Shown here piece after piece: positions 1 to 6,494 of a stretch of 13,491 nucleotides of DNA. The position numbers and the translations under genes are program-made. The DNA lies in NCBI GenBank assembly GCA_017414585.1, contig JAFQLN010000055.1:1-13491 (forward strand), in the 5' to 3' direction. The notes beneath the pieces were generated by a model. It ran no database searches. It was given only the letters and a program-made list of their open reading frames with translations, and was not told where the DNA came from. This DNA comes from Clostridia bacterium. GTDB taxonomy: Bacteria > Bacillota_A > Clostridia > Oscillospirales > CAG-272. Numbering within the stretch: position 1 is the first letter of the stretch; each line of letters begins with the position of its first letter.

Positions 1-23
1 TCATCTCTGAAGTTATTCGGCAT
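1..23 (-). CDS. 5' end of an unidentified leftward gene (partial)
   Basis: On the minus strand an ATG at 23 is preceded by AGGTG with about six bases of spacing, and further upstream by a TATAAT box at 57-62. Only seven codons lie inside the window (Met-Pro-Asn-Asn-Phe-Arg-Asp), so the product cannot be named. The start is supported only by this ribosome site and the upstream -10 box. It would be divergent from the membrane-protein gene that begins at 197. Confidence 0.4.
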
Positions 24-56
24 CTTTTCACCTGCTGTCTGTCTTTCTATCTTTCT

Positions 57-85
57 ATTATACAACAAACTTTATTCTTTTAATG
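57..85 (-). promoter_or_regulatory. Possible promoter of the leftward edge gene
   Basis: A perfect TATAAT reads on the minus strand at 62-57. The hexamer 17 bases upstream (80-85, CATTAA) is a poor -35 match, so this is a weak call based mainly on the -10 box and its position about 35 bases before a plausible start codon. Confidence 0.35.
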
Positions 86-114
86 GATAGTTTGTAAATT
101 TTCGCCCAATATAC

Positions 115-143
115 TTGTAATTGCACTGCAAAAACAATAAAAT
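115..143 (+). promoter_or_regulatory. Possible sigma-A promoter of the membrane-protein gene
   Basis: TTGTAA (115-120) and TAAAAT (138-143) are separated by 17 bases, giving 4/6 and 5/6 matches to the sigma-A consensus. A small dyad, TCAC-AAA-GTGA (152-162), lies just downstream near the expected transcription start. Confidence 0.35.
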
Positions 144-196
144 AGTATTATCACAAAGTGATCACATACCCACAGCAAAAAACCAACGGAGCGTGT

Positions 197-781
197 ATGA
201 AATTCAAAGAATTCTGGACAGAAAACAAAAAAATCATCGGGAAGCTGATTCTGAACCAGTTCGGTGCGACTTTCCTCGGCATCATGGTTATCACAGCAGC
301 ATCTGCAGCAAAAGATCAGCGCGCATGGCTGATGCTCTTCGCCAGCTGCTTTGCTTCCCTGTTCTATCTCTTTCTGATTTATAATGTCATCTGGGAACGC
401 GGCGGGCAGGACCGAATCAAAGTCGATGCAGGACGTGCGCACCGCAAGCCGCTGACAGGACTGTGGATTTCCCTTGTCGCGAACATCCCGAACTTTATTT
501 TCGCGGTCATGGTCCTTGTATCCAATCCCTTCAAGGAAATGGATCCGCCGCAGCTCTGGGCTGTTACCGTTAATGTCACCGGCCGCGCGCTGTGTCTCCT
601 CTGGGAAGGCATGTATGCGGGATTTGTATCATATTTCTCCCCCCGCAATCCGATTATCCATCTTCTGTACATCTTCCCTGCGATTGCGGTAACGACCTTC
701 GGTTATCTGCTCGGTCTCTCCAACCGCCGCATTCTTGCACCGTTTGAACTCAAGCAGCCGAAGAATCAGACCAAGAAGTAA
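197..781 (+). CDS. Polytopic membrane protein of unknown function
   Basis: I do not recognise the family. The 194-residue product has about five hydrophobic segments (roughly residues 13-37, 42-64, 88-110, 120-145 and 153-173). It also has a charged cytoplasmic-type loop after the second segment (ERGGQDRIKVDAGRAHRK) and a lysine-rich C-terminus. No catalytic motif or signal peptide is visible. The start chosen is the ATG at 197, which follows a GGAG ribosome site at 188-191; an in-frame ATG at 158 has no such site and would add 13 polar residues. The gene stands alone: a divergent partial gene lies upstream, and a terminator shared with the convergent yitT-like gene lies downstream. It is almost certainly coding, with unknown role. 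Confidence 0.85.
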   Translation: MKFKEFWTENKKIIGKLILNQFGATFLGIMVITAASAAKDQRAWLMLFASCFASLFYLFLIYNVIWERGGQDRIKVDAGRAHRKPLTGLWISLVANIPNFIFAVMVLVSNPFKEMDPPQLWAVTVNVTGRALCLLWEGMYAGFVSYFSPRNPIIHLLYIFPAIAVTTFGYLLGLSNRRILAPFELKQPKNQTKK

Positions 782-806
782 ATCAAAAACAGAACATTCA
801 TCGGAT

Positions 807-851
807 AAAAGTGAAGAAGCCGACAGATTCTCCGGGCTTCCTCACTTTTTC
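807..851. terminator. Bidirectional intrinsic terminator
   Basis: The arms GTGAAGAAGCC (811-821) and GGCTTCCTCAC (835-845) form an 11-bp stem with one mismatch around a 13-base loop. A-rich sequence lies on the left and T-rich sequence on the right, so it can act on both strands. It serves the membrane-protein gene to its left and the convergent YitT-family gene, whose stop codon (842-844) lies inside the right arm. Confidence 0.85.
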
Positions 852-1459
852 TTTTGTCCGCTTCCGATTCTCTGAACCCATCCGACAATCTGTCCCGACA
901 AAATCACCGTGAGCAGGGAGTACAGAATACGCCGGAGAGGAATATACGTCAGCGAAAGCGCCAACACGATCAGATCGGATACCAGATACACCCGCTCGAT
1001 GCTCGTTTTCATGATCTTCGACAAACTCATCGCAAGAGCATCGTCCCCTGTCGGAGCACCGCCCGCACGAACTGCCAGACCAACGCCGACACCGACAAAT
1101 ATCGCTCCGAGAACAGCCGCTGCGAGAGGATATTCGGCAATTGCCGGAAAGAGCGGATCGAACTGTTCGGCAGCTGCATAAAACAAAGAAAAACCGCTGC
1201 CGGACAGAATTGAATATAGAATAAATTCCCTTCCGAGTGTCCTGCATCCGAGAAGGTAGCAAAGTATATTCATGATCAGTCCGGTGAGTGCGGGAGAAAG
1301 ACCGAACCACTGATGAAAGAACAGTGTCAGTCCGAGCACACCGCCCTCCGTCACGCCGGACAGAGCATGAATGTTGTACAGCCCGAATGCAAGAATTGCC
1401 GCGCCTGCAAGAGAGAGAAGGACCCGTCTGCCTTCCGGTTTCGGAAAAAACTTTTTCAT
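842..1459 (-). CDS. YitT-family membrane protein, short form
   Basis: This is a 205-residue integral membrane protein resembling the YitT/DUF161 family, whose transport or regulatory role is not firmly established. Hydrophobic segments lie at about residues 12-30, 36-56, 57-72, 78-96, 111-131 and 158-173. A glycine-rich loop, GGAPTGDD (133-140), matches the family's conserved GGsTGG-like loop. Longer family members carry a C-terminal cytoplasmic DUF2179 domain of about 80 residues, which is absent here because the protein ends at a GQKKK tail. The ATG at 1459 is chosen because a GGGGGAG ribosome site sits just before it; a GTG at 1474 overlapping the recQ stop is the alternative. The gene lies 11 bases after recQ with no promoter between them, so the two are probably cotranscribed. 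Confidence 0.85.
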   Translation of the reverse strand: MKKFFPKPEGRRVLLSLAGAAILAFGLYNIHALSGVTEGGVLGLTLFFHQWFGLSPALTGLIMNILCYLLGCRTLGREFILYSILSGSGFSLFYAAAEQFDPLFPAIAEYPLAAAVLGAIFVGVGVGLAVRAGGAPTGDDALAMSLSKIMKTSIERVYLVSDLIVLALSLTYIPLRRILYSLLTVILSGQIVGWVQRIGSGQKKK

Positions 1460-1470
1460 GAATCTCCCCC

Positions 1471-3312
1471 TCACATCGGCTTGAAGCTCCGGATAATGGC
1501 AAGAAAGGATTCGCCGTATTTTTCCGCCTTCACCTTACCGACACCGGATACTGTAAGAAATTCATCCATATTTTTCGGCATCACCGCACACATATCATAC
1601 AGCGTCGCATCCGTGAAGACAATGTACGCCGGCACACCCAGATTCCGCGCAATCCGTCCGCGCTCCGCTTTCAGCTGTTCCAGCAATCCACCGCCGGAAG
1701 TGACTTCTCCGGAAACCTTCTTTTTCGGTTTCTTGACAGCCTGCTCCGCCGTCATCGGTTCTTTCATGAAAACGTGAACACCGCCGGTAAGAATCTCGCG
1801 TGCTTTCGGCGTCAGGGAAGGAATGCGGTAAACCGTACTTTCCTCCACCGTGAGATACCCCTGCATCCGCAGTTCGCCGATGATCTGCCGGATATATTTT
1901 TCAGTCGCACCGCGCATGATGCCGTAGACGGACAGTGCATCAAGATTGTGCTTTTCGATCTGCTCCGTCATGGATGCACGCAGAACTGCTGCAATGGTTG
2001 TCGCGCCGTAAGTATTGTTCGTTCTTGCTATACAGGAAAGAACTTTCTGCGCGTCCGTCGTGATATCCCTGACGTTGAATTCCCCCGTACAGTTGGAACA
2101 GTTCCCGCAGTTATCGGATTCCACCTCTTCTCCGAAATAACGAAGAAGAAAGGCACGCAGACATCCCATTGTCCGGCAGTAATCGGTCATTTTTGCAAGC
2201 CGGTCAAACTCCTGCCGCTGAAGCATCTGCTGTACCTCCGGCGTTACACCGGGCAGCGGTTCTGTTTTTTCGATCAGAAACCGGTTGAGAACAATATCCG
2301 ATTCGCTCGCAAGCAGAACGCATTCCGCTTCTTTTCCGTCACGTCCGGCTCTTCCCGCTTCCTGATAGTAACTTTCGATATCTTTCGGCATATTATAATG
2401 AATAACGAACGACACATTCGATTTGTCAATGCCCATGCCGAATGCGTTCGTTGCCACCATCACTTCACATCGGTCATAGATAAAGTCATCCTGTGCTGTG
2501 TGTCTGGCTTCATCGGTCATCCCTGCATGATAGGCAGATGCCGAATATCCGTTTTCCGATAATAGGCGGCTGACTTCCTCGACAAGACTGCGCGTACAGC
2601 AGTAAACAATCCCGCACTGCCCCTGATACCGTTCCCGCATCAGCTTCAGAAGTTCCGTACTTTTTGATCCTTTCGTTGTGGGGATCACTTCAAATGCCAG
2701 ATTCGGACGGTCAAAGCCTGTCGTCACGGTAAACGGATCATCCAGACGCAAAAGCTGCGCAATATCATTTTTGACCCGCTCGGTTGCGGTGGCTGTAAAA
2801 GCGCCGACAACGGGACGGTACGGCAGACTGTCCACAAAATCCGCAATGCCGAGATATGCGGGACGAAAATCCTGTCCCCAGCCGGATACACAGTGCGCTT
2901 CATCCACAGCAATCAGGGAAATATTGATTTCCGAACAGCAGGCGAGAAATCCCTCGGACTGCAGCCGTTCGGGGGCGATGTAAATGATTTTATATACCCC
3001 GTCCCGCATATTCCGGAGAACCTTGAGGTACTGGTTGTATGTCAGTGAGCTGTTGATGTACGCCGCTCGGACACCGGAACCGATAAGCGCTGCAACCTGG
3101 TCCTTCATCAGCGAAATGAGGGGCGAAATCACAAGCGTCACGCCGTCCGAAAGCAGTGCGGGAATCTGATAACACACGGATTTTCCGCCGCCGGTAGGCA
3201 TGATCGCCAGAACATCCCGACCATCTGCAAGTGCGTCGATAATCTCTTCCTGCCCTCTGCGGAACTGCTCATGTCCGAAGACTTCTTTTAATATCTGATA
3301 CTTGTTCAACAT
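1471..3312 (-). CDS. recQ: ATP-dependent DNA helicase RecQ
   Basis: This is a superfamily-2 3'-5' DNA helicase of recombination and replication-fork repair, acting on the nucleoid. In the 613-residue product the helicase core carries Walker A PTGGGKS (39-45), the DEAH box (137-140) followed by the RecQ aromatic-rich loop CVSGWGQDF, and motif VI QEAGRAGRDG (317-326). A zinc-binding region follows with cysteines at about 379, 384, 402, 405 and 408. Next come the RQC winged helix and a C-terminal HRDC domain (about 541-611), which give the complete bacterial RecQ layout at normal length. The ATG at 3312 follows an AGGA ribosome site and begins the typical MLNKYQILKEVFG leader; an upstream in-frame start at 3360 would add 16 poorly matching residues and overlap the promoter. 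It is the first gene of a recQ-yitT unit. Confidence 0.97.
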   Translation of the reverse strand: MLNKYQILKEVFGHEQFRRGQEEIIDALADGRDVLAIMPTGGGKSVCYQIPALLSDGVTLVISPLISLMKDQVAALIGSGVRAAYINSSLTYNQYLKVLRNMRDGVYKIIYIAPERLQSEGFLACCSEINISLIAVDEAHCVSGWGQDFRPAYLGIADFVDSLPYRPVVGAFTATATERVKNDIAQLLRLDDPFTVTTGFDRPNLAFEVIPTTKGSKSTELLKLMRERYQGQCGIVYCCTRSLVEEVSRLLSENGYSASAYHAGMTDEARHTAQDDFIYDRCEVMVATNAFGMGIDKSNVSFVIHYNMPKDIESYYQEAGRAGRDGKEAECVLLASESDIVLNRFLIEKTEPLPGVTPEVQQMLQRQEFDRLAKMTDYCRTMGCLRAFLLRYFGEEVESDNCGNCSNCTGEFNVRDITTDAQKVLSCIARTNNTYGATTIAAVLRASMTEQIEKHNLDALSVYGIMRGATEKYIRQIIGELRMQGYLTVEESTVYRIPSLTPKAREILTGGVHVFMKEPMTAEQAVKKPKKKVSGEVTSGGGLLEQLKAERGRIARNLGVPAYIVFTDATLYDMCAVMPKNMDEFLTVSGVGKVKAEKYGESFLAIIRSFKPM

Positions 3313-3342
3313 TCTGTTTCCTGTCTGTTTGATTCTCTTATG

Positions 3343-3371
3343 ATTATACTCTGCCGTCATGGAAATGTCAA
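3343..3371 (-). promoter_or_regulatory. Consensus sigma-A promoter of recQ-yitT
   Basis: On the minus strand TTGACA (3371-3366) and TATAAT (3348-3343) are separated by exactly 17 bases, a perfect match to the housekeeping consensus. Transcription would start near 3336, about 24 bases before the recQ ATG. The -35 box lies only 9 bp from the direct repeat that borders the 392-bp element. Confidence 0.9.
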
Positions 3372-3379
3372 GAAGCGCG

Positions 3380-3390
3380 GCATTGCCTGC
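3380..3390 (+). repeat. Left 11-bp direct repeat flanking the element
   Basis: GCATTGCCTGC occurs here and again, identical and in the same orientation, at 3783-3793, immediately outside the two ends of the inverted-repeat element. This is the pattern expected of a target-site duplication. It could instead be part of the element's own ends. Confidence 0.6.
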
Positions 3391-3467
3391 TACGGCAACA
3401 GCATTTACTTATATATGAAAATTTGAAGTTGAAGGTATATCTGTCAGGTGTCCGTTCGGTCTGCACC

Positions 3468-3532
3468 AAAGCCTTCCCCTGAATGAACTTTGTTCATTCT
3501 GTGGGGAAGGTGTCACGAAGTGACGGATGAGG
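3468..3532 (+). repeat. Hairpin module, left copy in the element
   Basis: CCTTCCCC (3472-3479) pairs with GGGGAAGG (3503-3510), and inside it GAATGAAC (3481-3488) pairs with GTTCATTC (3492-3499). A second hairpin, GTCAC-GAA-GTGAC (3512-3524), follows and ends in CGGATGAGG (3524-3532). The same outline recurs inverted at 3639-3708. From memory, AAGCCTTCCCC...GGGGAAGG...GGATGAGG modules are common dispersed repeats in gut Clostridia, but I could not check this. Confidence 0.75.
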
Positions 3533-3550
3533 AAAAAAACAGGCAATTTG

Positions 3551-3616
3551 GTATTCTATACCTGCGTAGGCTGTTCTCTATACCTGTGTTAATGGTATTC
3601 TATACCTATAAAATTC
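3551..3616 (+). repeat. Three tandem 22-bp repeats with a CTATACCT core
   Basis: Three consecutive 22-base units begin at 3551, 3573 and 3595. They share the core TCTATACCT, and the first and third have the longer shared string GTATTCTATACCT. Units one and three are each near-palindromic (GGTAT-TCT-ATACC). The 22-bp period is about two turns of B-DNA, so protein bound to each unit would lie on the same face of the helix. Confidence 0.7.
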
Positions 3617-3638
3617 CACCCAAATTTCACATTTTCAC

Positions 3639-3708
3639 CCTCATCCGGCAATATTCCGCATTTTCAATGCGAAATTTTGCCACCTTCCCCACAAGGGGGA
3701 AGGCTTGG
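3639..3708 (-). repeat. Hairpin module, right copy in the element (inverted)
   Basis: Read on the minus strand this copy runs AAGCCTTCCCC, a short loop, GGGGAAGG (hairpin 3683-3703), then a longer hairpin (3647-3681), then CGGATGAGG (3647-3639). It mirrors the left module, but the second hairpin has a different and longer sequence while the stem is preserved, which hints at selection for base pairing. Confidence 0.75.
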
Positions 3709-3782
3709 TTCAAATCTTTTTTTCACCTGACAGACTTCTTGTTAACTTCAAATTGTATTTCTAAAGTAAATGCTGCTACCGC

Positions 3783-3793
3783 GCATTGCCTGC
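3783..3793 (+). repeat. Right 11-bp direct repeat flanking the element
   Basis: This GCATTGCCTGC is identical to 3380-3390 and lies directly outside the right terminal inverted repeat. The pair is the main support for reading 3391-3782 as an insertion. Confidence 0.6.
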
Positions 3794-3848
3794 GATGAAC
3801 AGAAGCTGCCGCAGAGTGAGAAGTACACACCCGCACAGCAGCTCCGGA

Positions 3849-4604
3849 TTATTTTTTCTTCGCGGTGATATACCAGCGTTCACTTTCCGGTACAGGTTCA
3901 CTGAAACTGTAATCTGCCGAGACATTGACCAGTTCCAGTCCGCATTTTTCAAGCGCATTTCTGACAGACCGCAGTCCGTATGCGCGTTCCCGTTCGACCC
4001 CGTCCGTCCGGCTCCATGAACCGTCTTTGTTTTCTTCATACACCGTCAGGCAAAAATCAACGACATCCCCCTTCGCATTCAGACGGTTGCGCCAGCAGCA
4101 CATAACCCCGTCATCTTCGAGGATGTAGTCGCGGTCTGCGTAGGTTGTCTTGAATTTATACGGCGTATTGAGGTCGAACACAAACAGCCCGCCCGGATTG
4201 AGATAGTTGGAAACGAGCGAGAAGCAGGCAAGCAGCTCCTCTTTTTTCTCCAGATGGTTGATTCCGTCAAGACAGCAGACAACCGCGTCCACCGTACCGT
4301 ACAGCTCAAACGAGCACATATCTCCGCATAGGAACAGCACGGACGAAACGCCCTCCTGGCGCAGACGCTGATCTGCCACGGCAAGCATATCTTCCGAAAG
4401 ATCGAGTGCTGTCAGATCGTAGCCCCTTTTGGCGAGCTCCAGCGTCATGCTTCCCGTCCCGCAGCCGAGTTCCAGCACGGACACCGGTTTCGCGTCCGCG
4501 TATTTTTCAAAGCACTGTCCGATAAAATCCGCCCATGCCGCGTAATCCACGGTATCGTTCAGGCGGTCATACACCGGAGCGAGTACACTGTATCCGTCAA
4601 GCAT
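3849..4604 (-). CDS. Class I SAM-dependent methyltransferase, substrate unknown
   Basis: The 251-residue product has a Rossmann-type AdoMet-binding fold. Motif I is ELGCGTG (45-51), an acidic residue ending the second strand (ALDLS, Asp68) would bind the ribose hydroxyls, GDM (94-96) follows, and a post-motif strand reads VDAVVCCLDGINHL (105-118). The N-terminal YSVLAPVYDRLND is typical of small cytosolic methyltransferases of this broad group. No motif fixes the substrate (small molecule, RNA or protein). The start at 4604 follows an AGGAG site inside the end of the upstream regulator gene, and the two genes overlap by 8 bp, so they are translationally coupled. No clear poly-T terminator follows the stop; transcription may run into the 392-bp element. 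Confidence 0.92.
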   Translation of the reverse strand: MLDGYSVLAPVYDRLNDTVDYAAWADFIGQCFEKYADAKPVSVLELGCGTGSMTLELAKRGYDLTALDLSEDMLAVADQRLRQEGVSSVLFLCGDMCSFELYGTVDAVVCCLDGINHLEKKEELLACFSLVSNYLNPGGLFVFDLNTPYKFKTTYADRDYILEDDGVMCCWRNRLNAKGDVVDFCLTVYEENKDGSWSRTDGVERERAYGLRSVRNALEKCGLELVNVSADYSFSEPVPESERWYITAKKK

Positions 4605-4938
4605 CGCCGTTCTCCTCTCCGCTGCAGCATTCCACGGGCGGCTTCACTCCGGCAGCATCGAGCTTGGCAAGCACATCCGCATATCCGCCAGCACCGTATT
4701 TCAGACAGCGGTTGATACGGCTGATCGTTGCGGTACTGAGACCTGTTTTCTCGGTAATTTCCGTGTAGACGCGGTTTTCATCGAGCATCTTCGCGCCGCA
4801 CATCCGTTTTGCCATTTCGCCCAGTTCCTTGATCGTGCAGAGGTCATCGAAAAAATTATAACAGTCCTCTATTGTCTCGAGTGAAAGAATTGCCTTGAAC
4901 AGATAATCCTTCATCTCATCCCTTTTTTGCTGTGCCAT
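4597..4938 (-). CDS. YerC/TrpR-like DNA-binding regulator
   Basis: This 113-residue protein resembles the YerC/YecD family, a Gram-positive group related to the Trp repressor superfamily. The N-terminal half is helical (LFKAILSLETIEDCYNFFDD), with the family's typical segment CTIKELGEMAKRM (34-46). A helix-turn-helix follows at about 57-80 (YTEITEKTGLSTATISRINR). Family members are thought to be small dimeric regulators, but their ligands and targets are poorly known, and nothing here shows tryptophan binding. The start at 4938 follows a GGAGG ribosome site. It leads an operon with the methyltransferase, from a promoter at 4971-4999. The C-terminus has a Cys-Cys pair (104-105) in an acidic tail, possibly only an unstructured extension. 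Confidence 0.9.
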   Translation of the reverse strand: MAQQKRDEMKDYLFKAILSLETIEDCYNFFDDLCTIKELGEMAKRMCGAKMLDENRVYTEITEKTGLSTATISRINRCLKYGAGGYADVLAKLDAAGVKPPVECCSGEENGDA

Positions 4939-4970
4939 CGCAGCCTCCGTTTCAGAGTAATCGTACTCAT

Positions 4971-4999
4971 ATTATACACGAACGATTTAATAAAGTAAA
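4971..4999 (-). promoter_or_regulatory. Sigma-A promoter of the YerC-methyltransferase operon
   Basis: Minus-strand TTTACT (4999-4994) and a perfect TATAAT (4976-4971) are 17 bases apart. The start would fall near 4964, leaving a leader of about 25 bases before the ATG at 4938. It diverges from the promoter at 5050-5078. Confidence 0.75.
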
Positions 5000-5049
5000 G
5001 CGTTAAAACGAAGTTTCTTATAAAAAATTCCCACTCCGCGCCAAATCGG

Positions 5050-5078
5050 TTTACTTTTTGCCAATCTTATGATATAAT
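5050..5078 (+). promoter_or_regulatory. Extended -10 promoter of the phosphoesterase operon
   Basis: TTTACT (5050-5055) and TATAAT (5073-5078) are 17 bases apart. TG at 5070-5071, one base before the -10 box, makes an extended -10. The -35 hexamer is the same TTTACT used by the divergent promoter. The next gene starts at 5107. Confidence 0.75.
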
Positions 5079-5106
5079 CGAGAAAAAGCCGTATACTGAG
5101 GTAGTT

Positions 5107-5892
5107 ATGAAACTGACGCACTACACTGTTCCTGCCCATGTGACCCGTACCATCGCCGTTCTTGCCGACTTTCATTCCGCTGATAAAAAACAGCAGAACG
5201 ATCCGTCACACATTTCCCGGATTCTCAATCTCCTCCGCGAAGCCAAACCGGATCTGATTCTCTCACCCGGGGATATTTTCAACAGCACGAACGAATACCC
5301 GCTCGACTGTCCCGTAAACAGAAACGGGCTTCGGCTTCTGACCGAGGCGGTTTCCATCGCGCCGGTATACTATTCCATCGGCAACCACGAACAGGGAATG
5401 AAGATTTCCGGTCAGCAGATGCTGGAAGACGCCGGTGTTACCGTACTGGACAATGAAACGGCAACCGTCGGCGGCATCGTGATCGGCGGCATGACCTCCG
5501 GCTACCGGCATGACAAATCGTATTACCGCAAACCTCCGTCCCCGGATACATCGTTTCCGAAACAGCTTTCCGAGCGGAAGGGATATAAAATTCTCCTCTG
5601 TCATCACCCGGAATACTGGAAAAAATACATCCTCGGCTACGGCATCGACCTGACCATTTCCGGACACGCGCACGGCGGACAGTGGGGATTCTTCGGTCAG
5701 CGCGGCGTTTACGCACCCGGACAGGGACTTTTCCCGAAATATGTCCGCGGTATGTATGAGCACGAACAGCGCGGGAATGTGGAATATCTCGCAGTCAGCC
5801 GCGGCATGACCAATACTGTTTGTGTCCCGCGTTTCTTCAATCCCTGCGAAATTGTGGTTCTGCATCTCGGCAGCGGCGTATCCCAGTTATGA
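5107..5892 (+). CDS. Calcineurin-like metallophosphoesterase
   Basis: The 261-residue product is a dinuclear-metal phosphoesterase of the calcineurin-like fold. The metal-ligand motifs occur in order: ADFH (Asp21, His23), PGD (Asp56), GNHE (92-95, Asn93/His94), the His166-His167 pair, and GHAHGGQ (186-192). The GHAHGGQ ending is typical of the YkuE/UDP-diacylglucosamine-pyrophosphatase-like branch, whose substrates in Gram-positives are uncertain. Unlike many YkuE-type proteins it has no N-terminal membrane anchor or signal peptide, so it is probably cytosolic. The ATG at 5107 follows a GAGG ribosome site. Its stop overlaps the next gene's start (ATGA), so it is coupled to the phosphopantetheinyl transferase. 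Confidence 0.93.
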   Translation: MKLTHYTVPAHVTRTIAVLADFHSADKKQQNDPSHISRILNLLREAKPDLILSPGDIFNSTNEYPLDCPVNRNGLRLLTEAVSIAPVYYSIGNHEQGMKISGQQMLEDAGVTVLDNETATVGGIVIGGMTSGYRHDKSYYRKPPSPDTSFPKQLSERKGYKILLCHHPEYWKKYILGYGIDLTISGHAHGGQWGFFGQRGVYAPGQGLFPKYVRGMYEHEQRGNVEYLAVSRGMTNTVCVPRFFNPCEIVVLHLGSGVSQL

Positions 5893-6446
5893 CAAAACTC
5901 TTCCTTTATTATATGTGTACGGACGGCACGTTCCCGGATTCCCGCACTCTCCTGCTCCGTGCCGCGTCAGAGCATACCGGACTGCCTGCATCTGCGTTTT
6001 CCGTTCATCGGGAGAGCGGAAAAAAACCGTATTTCACCTCCCATCCCGATCTGCATTTTTCCGTATCGCACAGCGAATCTCTCTGGTGCTGTCTGTTCGC
6101 CGGACGGGAATGCGGTCTGGATGTGCAGTTTCAAAAAAGCGGAATCCGTCACTTCCGTCTCGCACAACGATGGTTTCATCCGCGGGAAGCTGAAAAAATC
6201 TGCACGGAACAGGATTTTTACCGTATCTGGTCGCGCAAGGAAGCCTTTGTCAAAGCACTCGGCATTGGGATTGATCCGCAATTCAAAACTTTTGATGCAG
6301 CAGCAGATCTTGTTTCTCTCGGTGAAACCGCGCTGTTTGTGCGCAATCTTTCCCTTCCCGGCATACTGAACGAACAGTACACCGCTGCTGCGGCTTATGA
6401 AACCGACTTCTCGGTGGAAATGATTCCGATTTCCTTCGATCTGTAA
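5889..6446 (+). CDS. Sfp-type 4'-phosphopantetheinyl transferase
   Basis: The 185-residue product should transfer the 4'-phosphopantetheine arm of CoA to a serine of a carrier protein (fatty-acid, polyketide or peptide synthesis). Visible family motifs are GKKPYF (44-49), HFSVSHS (56-62), GLDVQ (76-80), FHPREAEKI (96-104) and WSRKEAFVKALG (114-125). Asp78 and Glu118 match the magnesium ligands; the usual glutamate two residues after the aspartate is Gln80. The length is on the short side for Sfp-type enzymes (about 220). The start is the ATG at 5889, overlapping the phosphoesterase stop by 4 bp; an upstream in-frame ATG at 5820 would add residues that read through that gene. No carrier-protein or synthase gene is nearby, so it may be the housekeeping AcpS-role enzyme or serve a distant cluster. 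Confidence 0.9.
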   Translation: MTKLFLYYMCTDGTFPDSRTLLLRAASEHTGLPASAFSVHRESGKKPYFTSHPDLHFSVSHSESLWCCLFAGRECGLDVQFQKSGIRHFRLAQRWFHPREAEKICTEQDFYRIWSRKEAFVKALGIGIDPQFKTFDAAADLVSLGETALFVRNLSLPGILNEQYTAAAAYETDFSVEMIPISFDL

Positions 6447-6447
6447 C

Positions 6448-6485
6448 AAAAAACGACGCTCCTGTTTGTCGGGAACGTCGTTTTT
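6448..6485. terminator. Bidirectional intrinsic terminator between convergent operons
   Basis: AAAACGACG (6448-6456 region) pairs with CGTCGTTTT after one C-A mismatch and a further T-C-C/G-G-A extension, closing a loop around TGTTTGTC. The stem is flanked by A-run and T-run, so it ends the phosphopantetheinyl transferase operon on one strand and the ABC exporter operon on the other. Confidence 0.88.
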
Positions 6486-6494
6486 CTTTCCGGC

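Larger units (their letters stand above)
3391..3782. mobile_element. 392-bp MITE-like non-autonomous element
   Basis: This gene-free stretch between recQ and the methyltransferase gene has long interrupted terminal inverted repeats. CAGCATTTACTT (3399-3410) pairs with 3764-3775, ATTTGAAGTT (3421-3430) with 3744-3753, and CTGTCAGGTG (3441-3450) with 3724-3733. The conserved blocks are separated by exactly 10 variable bases on both sides. Further in, both halves carry the same hairpin module in inverted orientation, and the centre holds three 22-bp repeats. An identical 11-bp direct repeat flanks the unit. No transposase is encoded, so movement would need an enzyme supplied elsewhere. The blocks and their spacing are seen directly; mobility is inferred. 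It could also be a regulatory or structural repeat family. Confidence 0.7.

Noticed and set aside
798..1502. A 234-codon minus-strand frame overlapping the YitT-family gene
   Set aside because: The YitT frame has membrane helices, a family loop and a ribosome site, whereas this frame is Cys/Arg-rich and crosses the terminator.
1774..2562. A 262-codon plus-strand open frame opposite recQ
   Set aside because: It lies wholly within the conserved RecQ coding region and has no motif, ribosome site or promoter.
3683..3720. An intrinsic terminator in the right part of the element (hairpin then a T-run)
   Set aside because: The T-run begins more than ten bases after the hairpin on the plus strand, and no plus-strand gene precedes it. 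The hairpin is explained by the repeat module.
3490..3798. A 102-codon plus-strand open frame inside the 392-bp element
   Set aside because: It starts within a perfect hairpin, crosses the tandem repeats and the terminal inverted repeat, has no ribosome site and no recognisable protein features.
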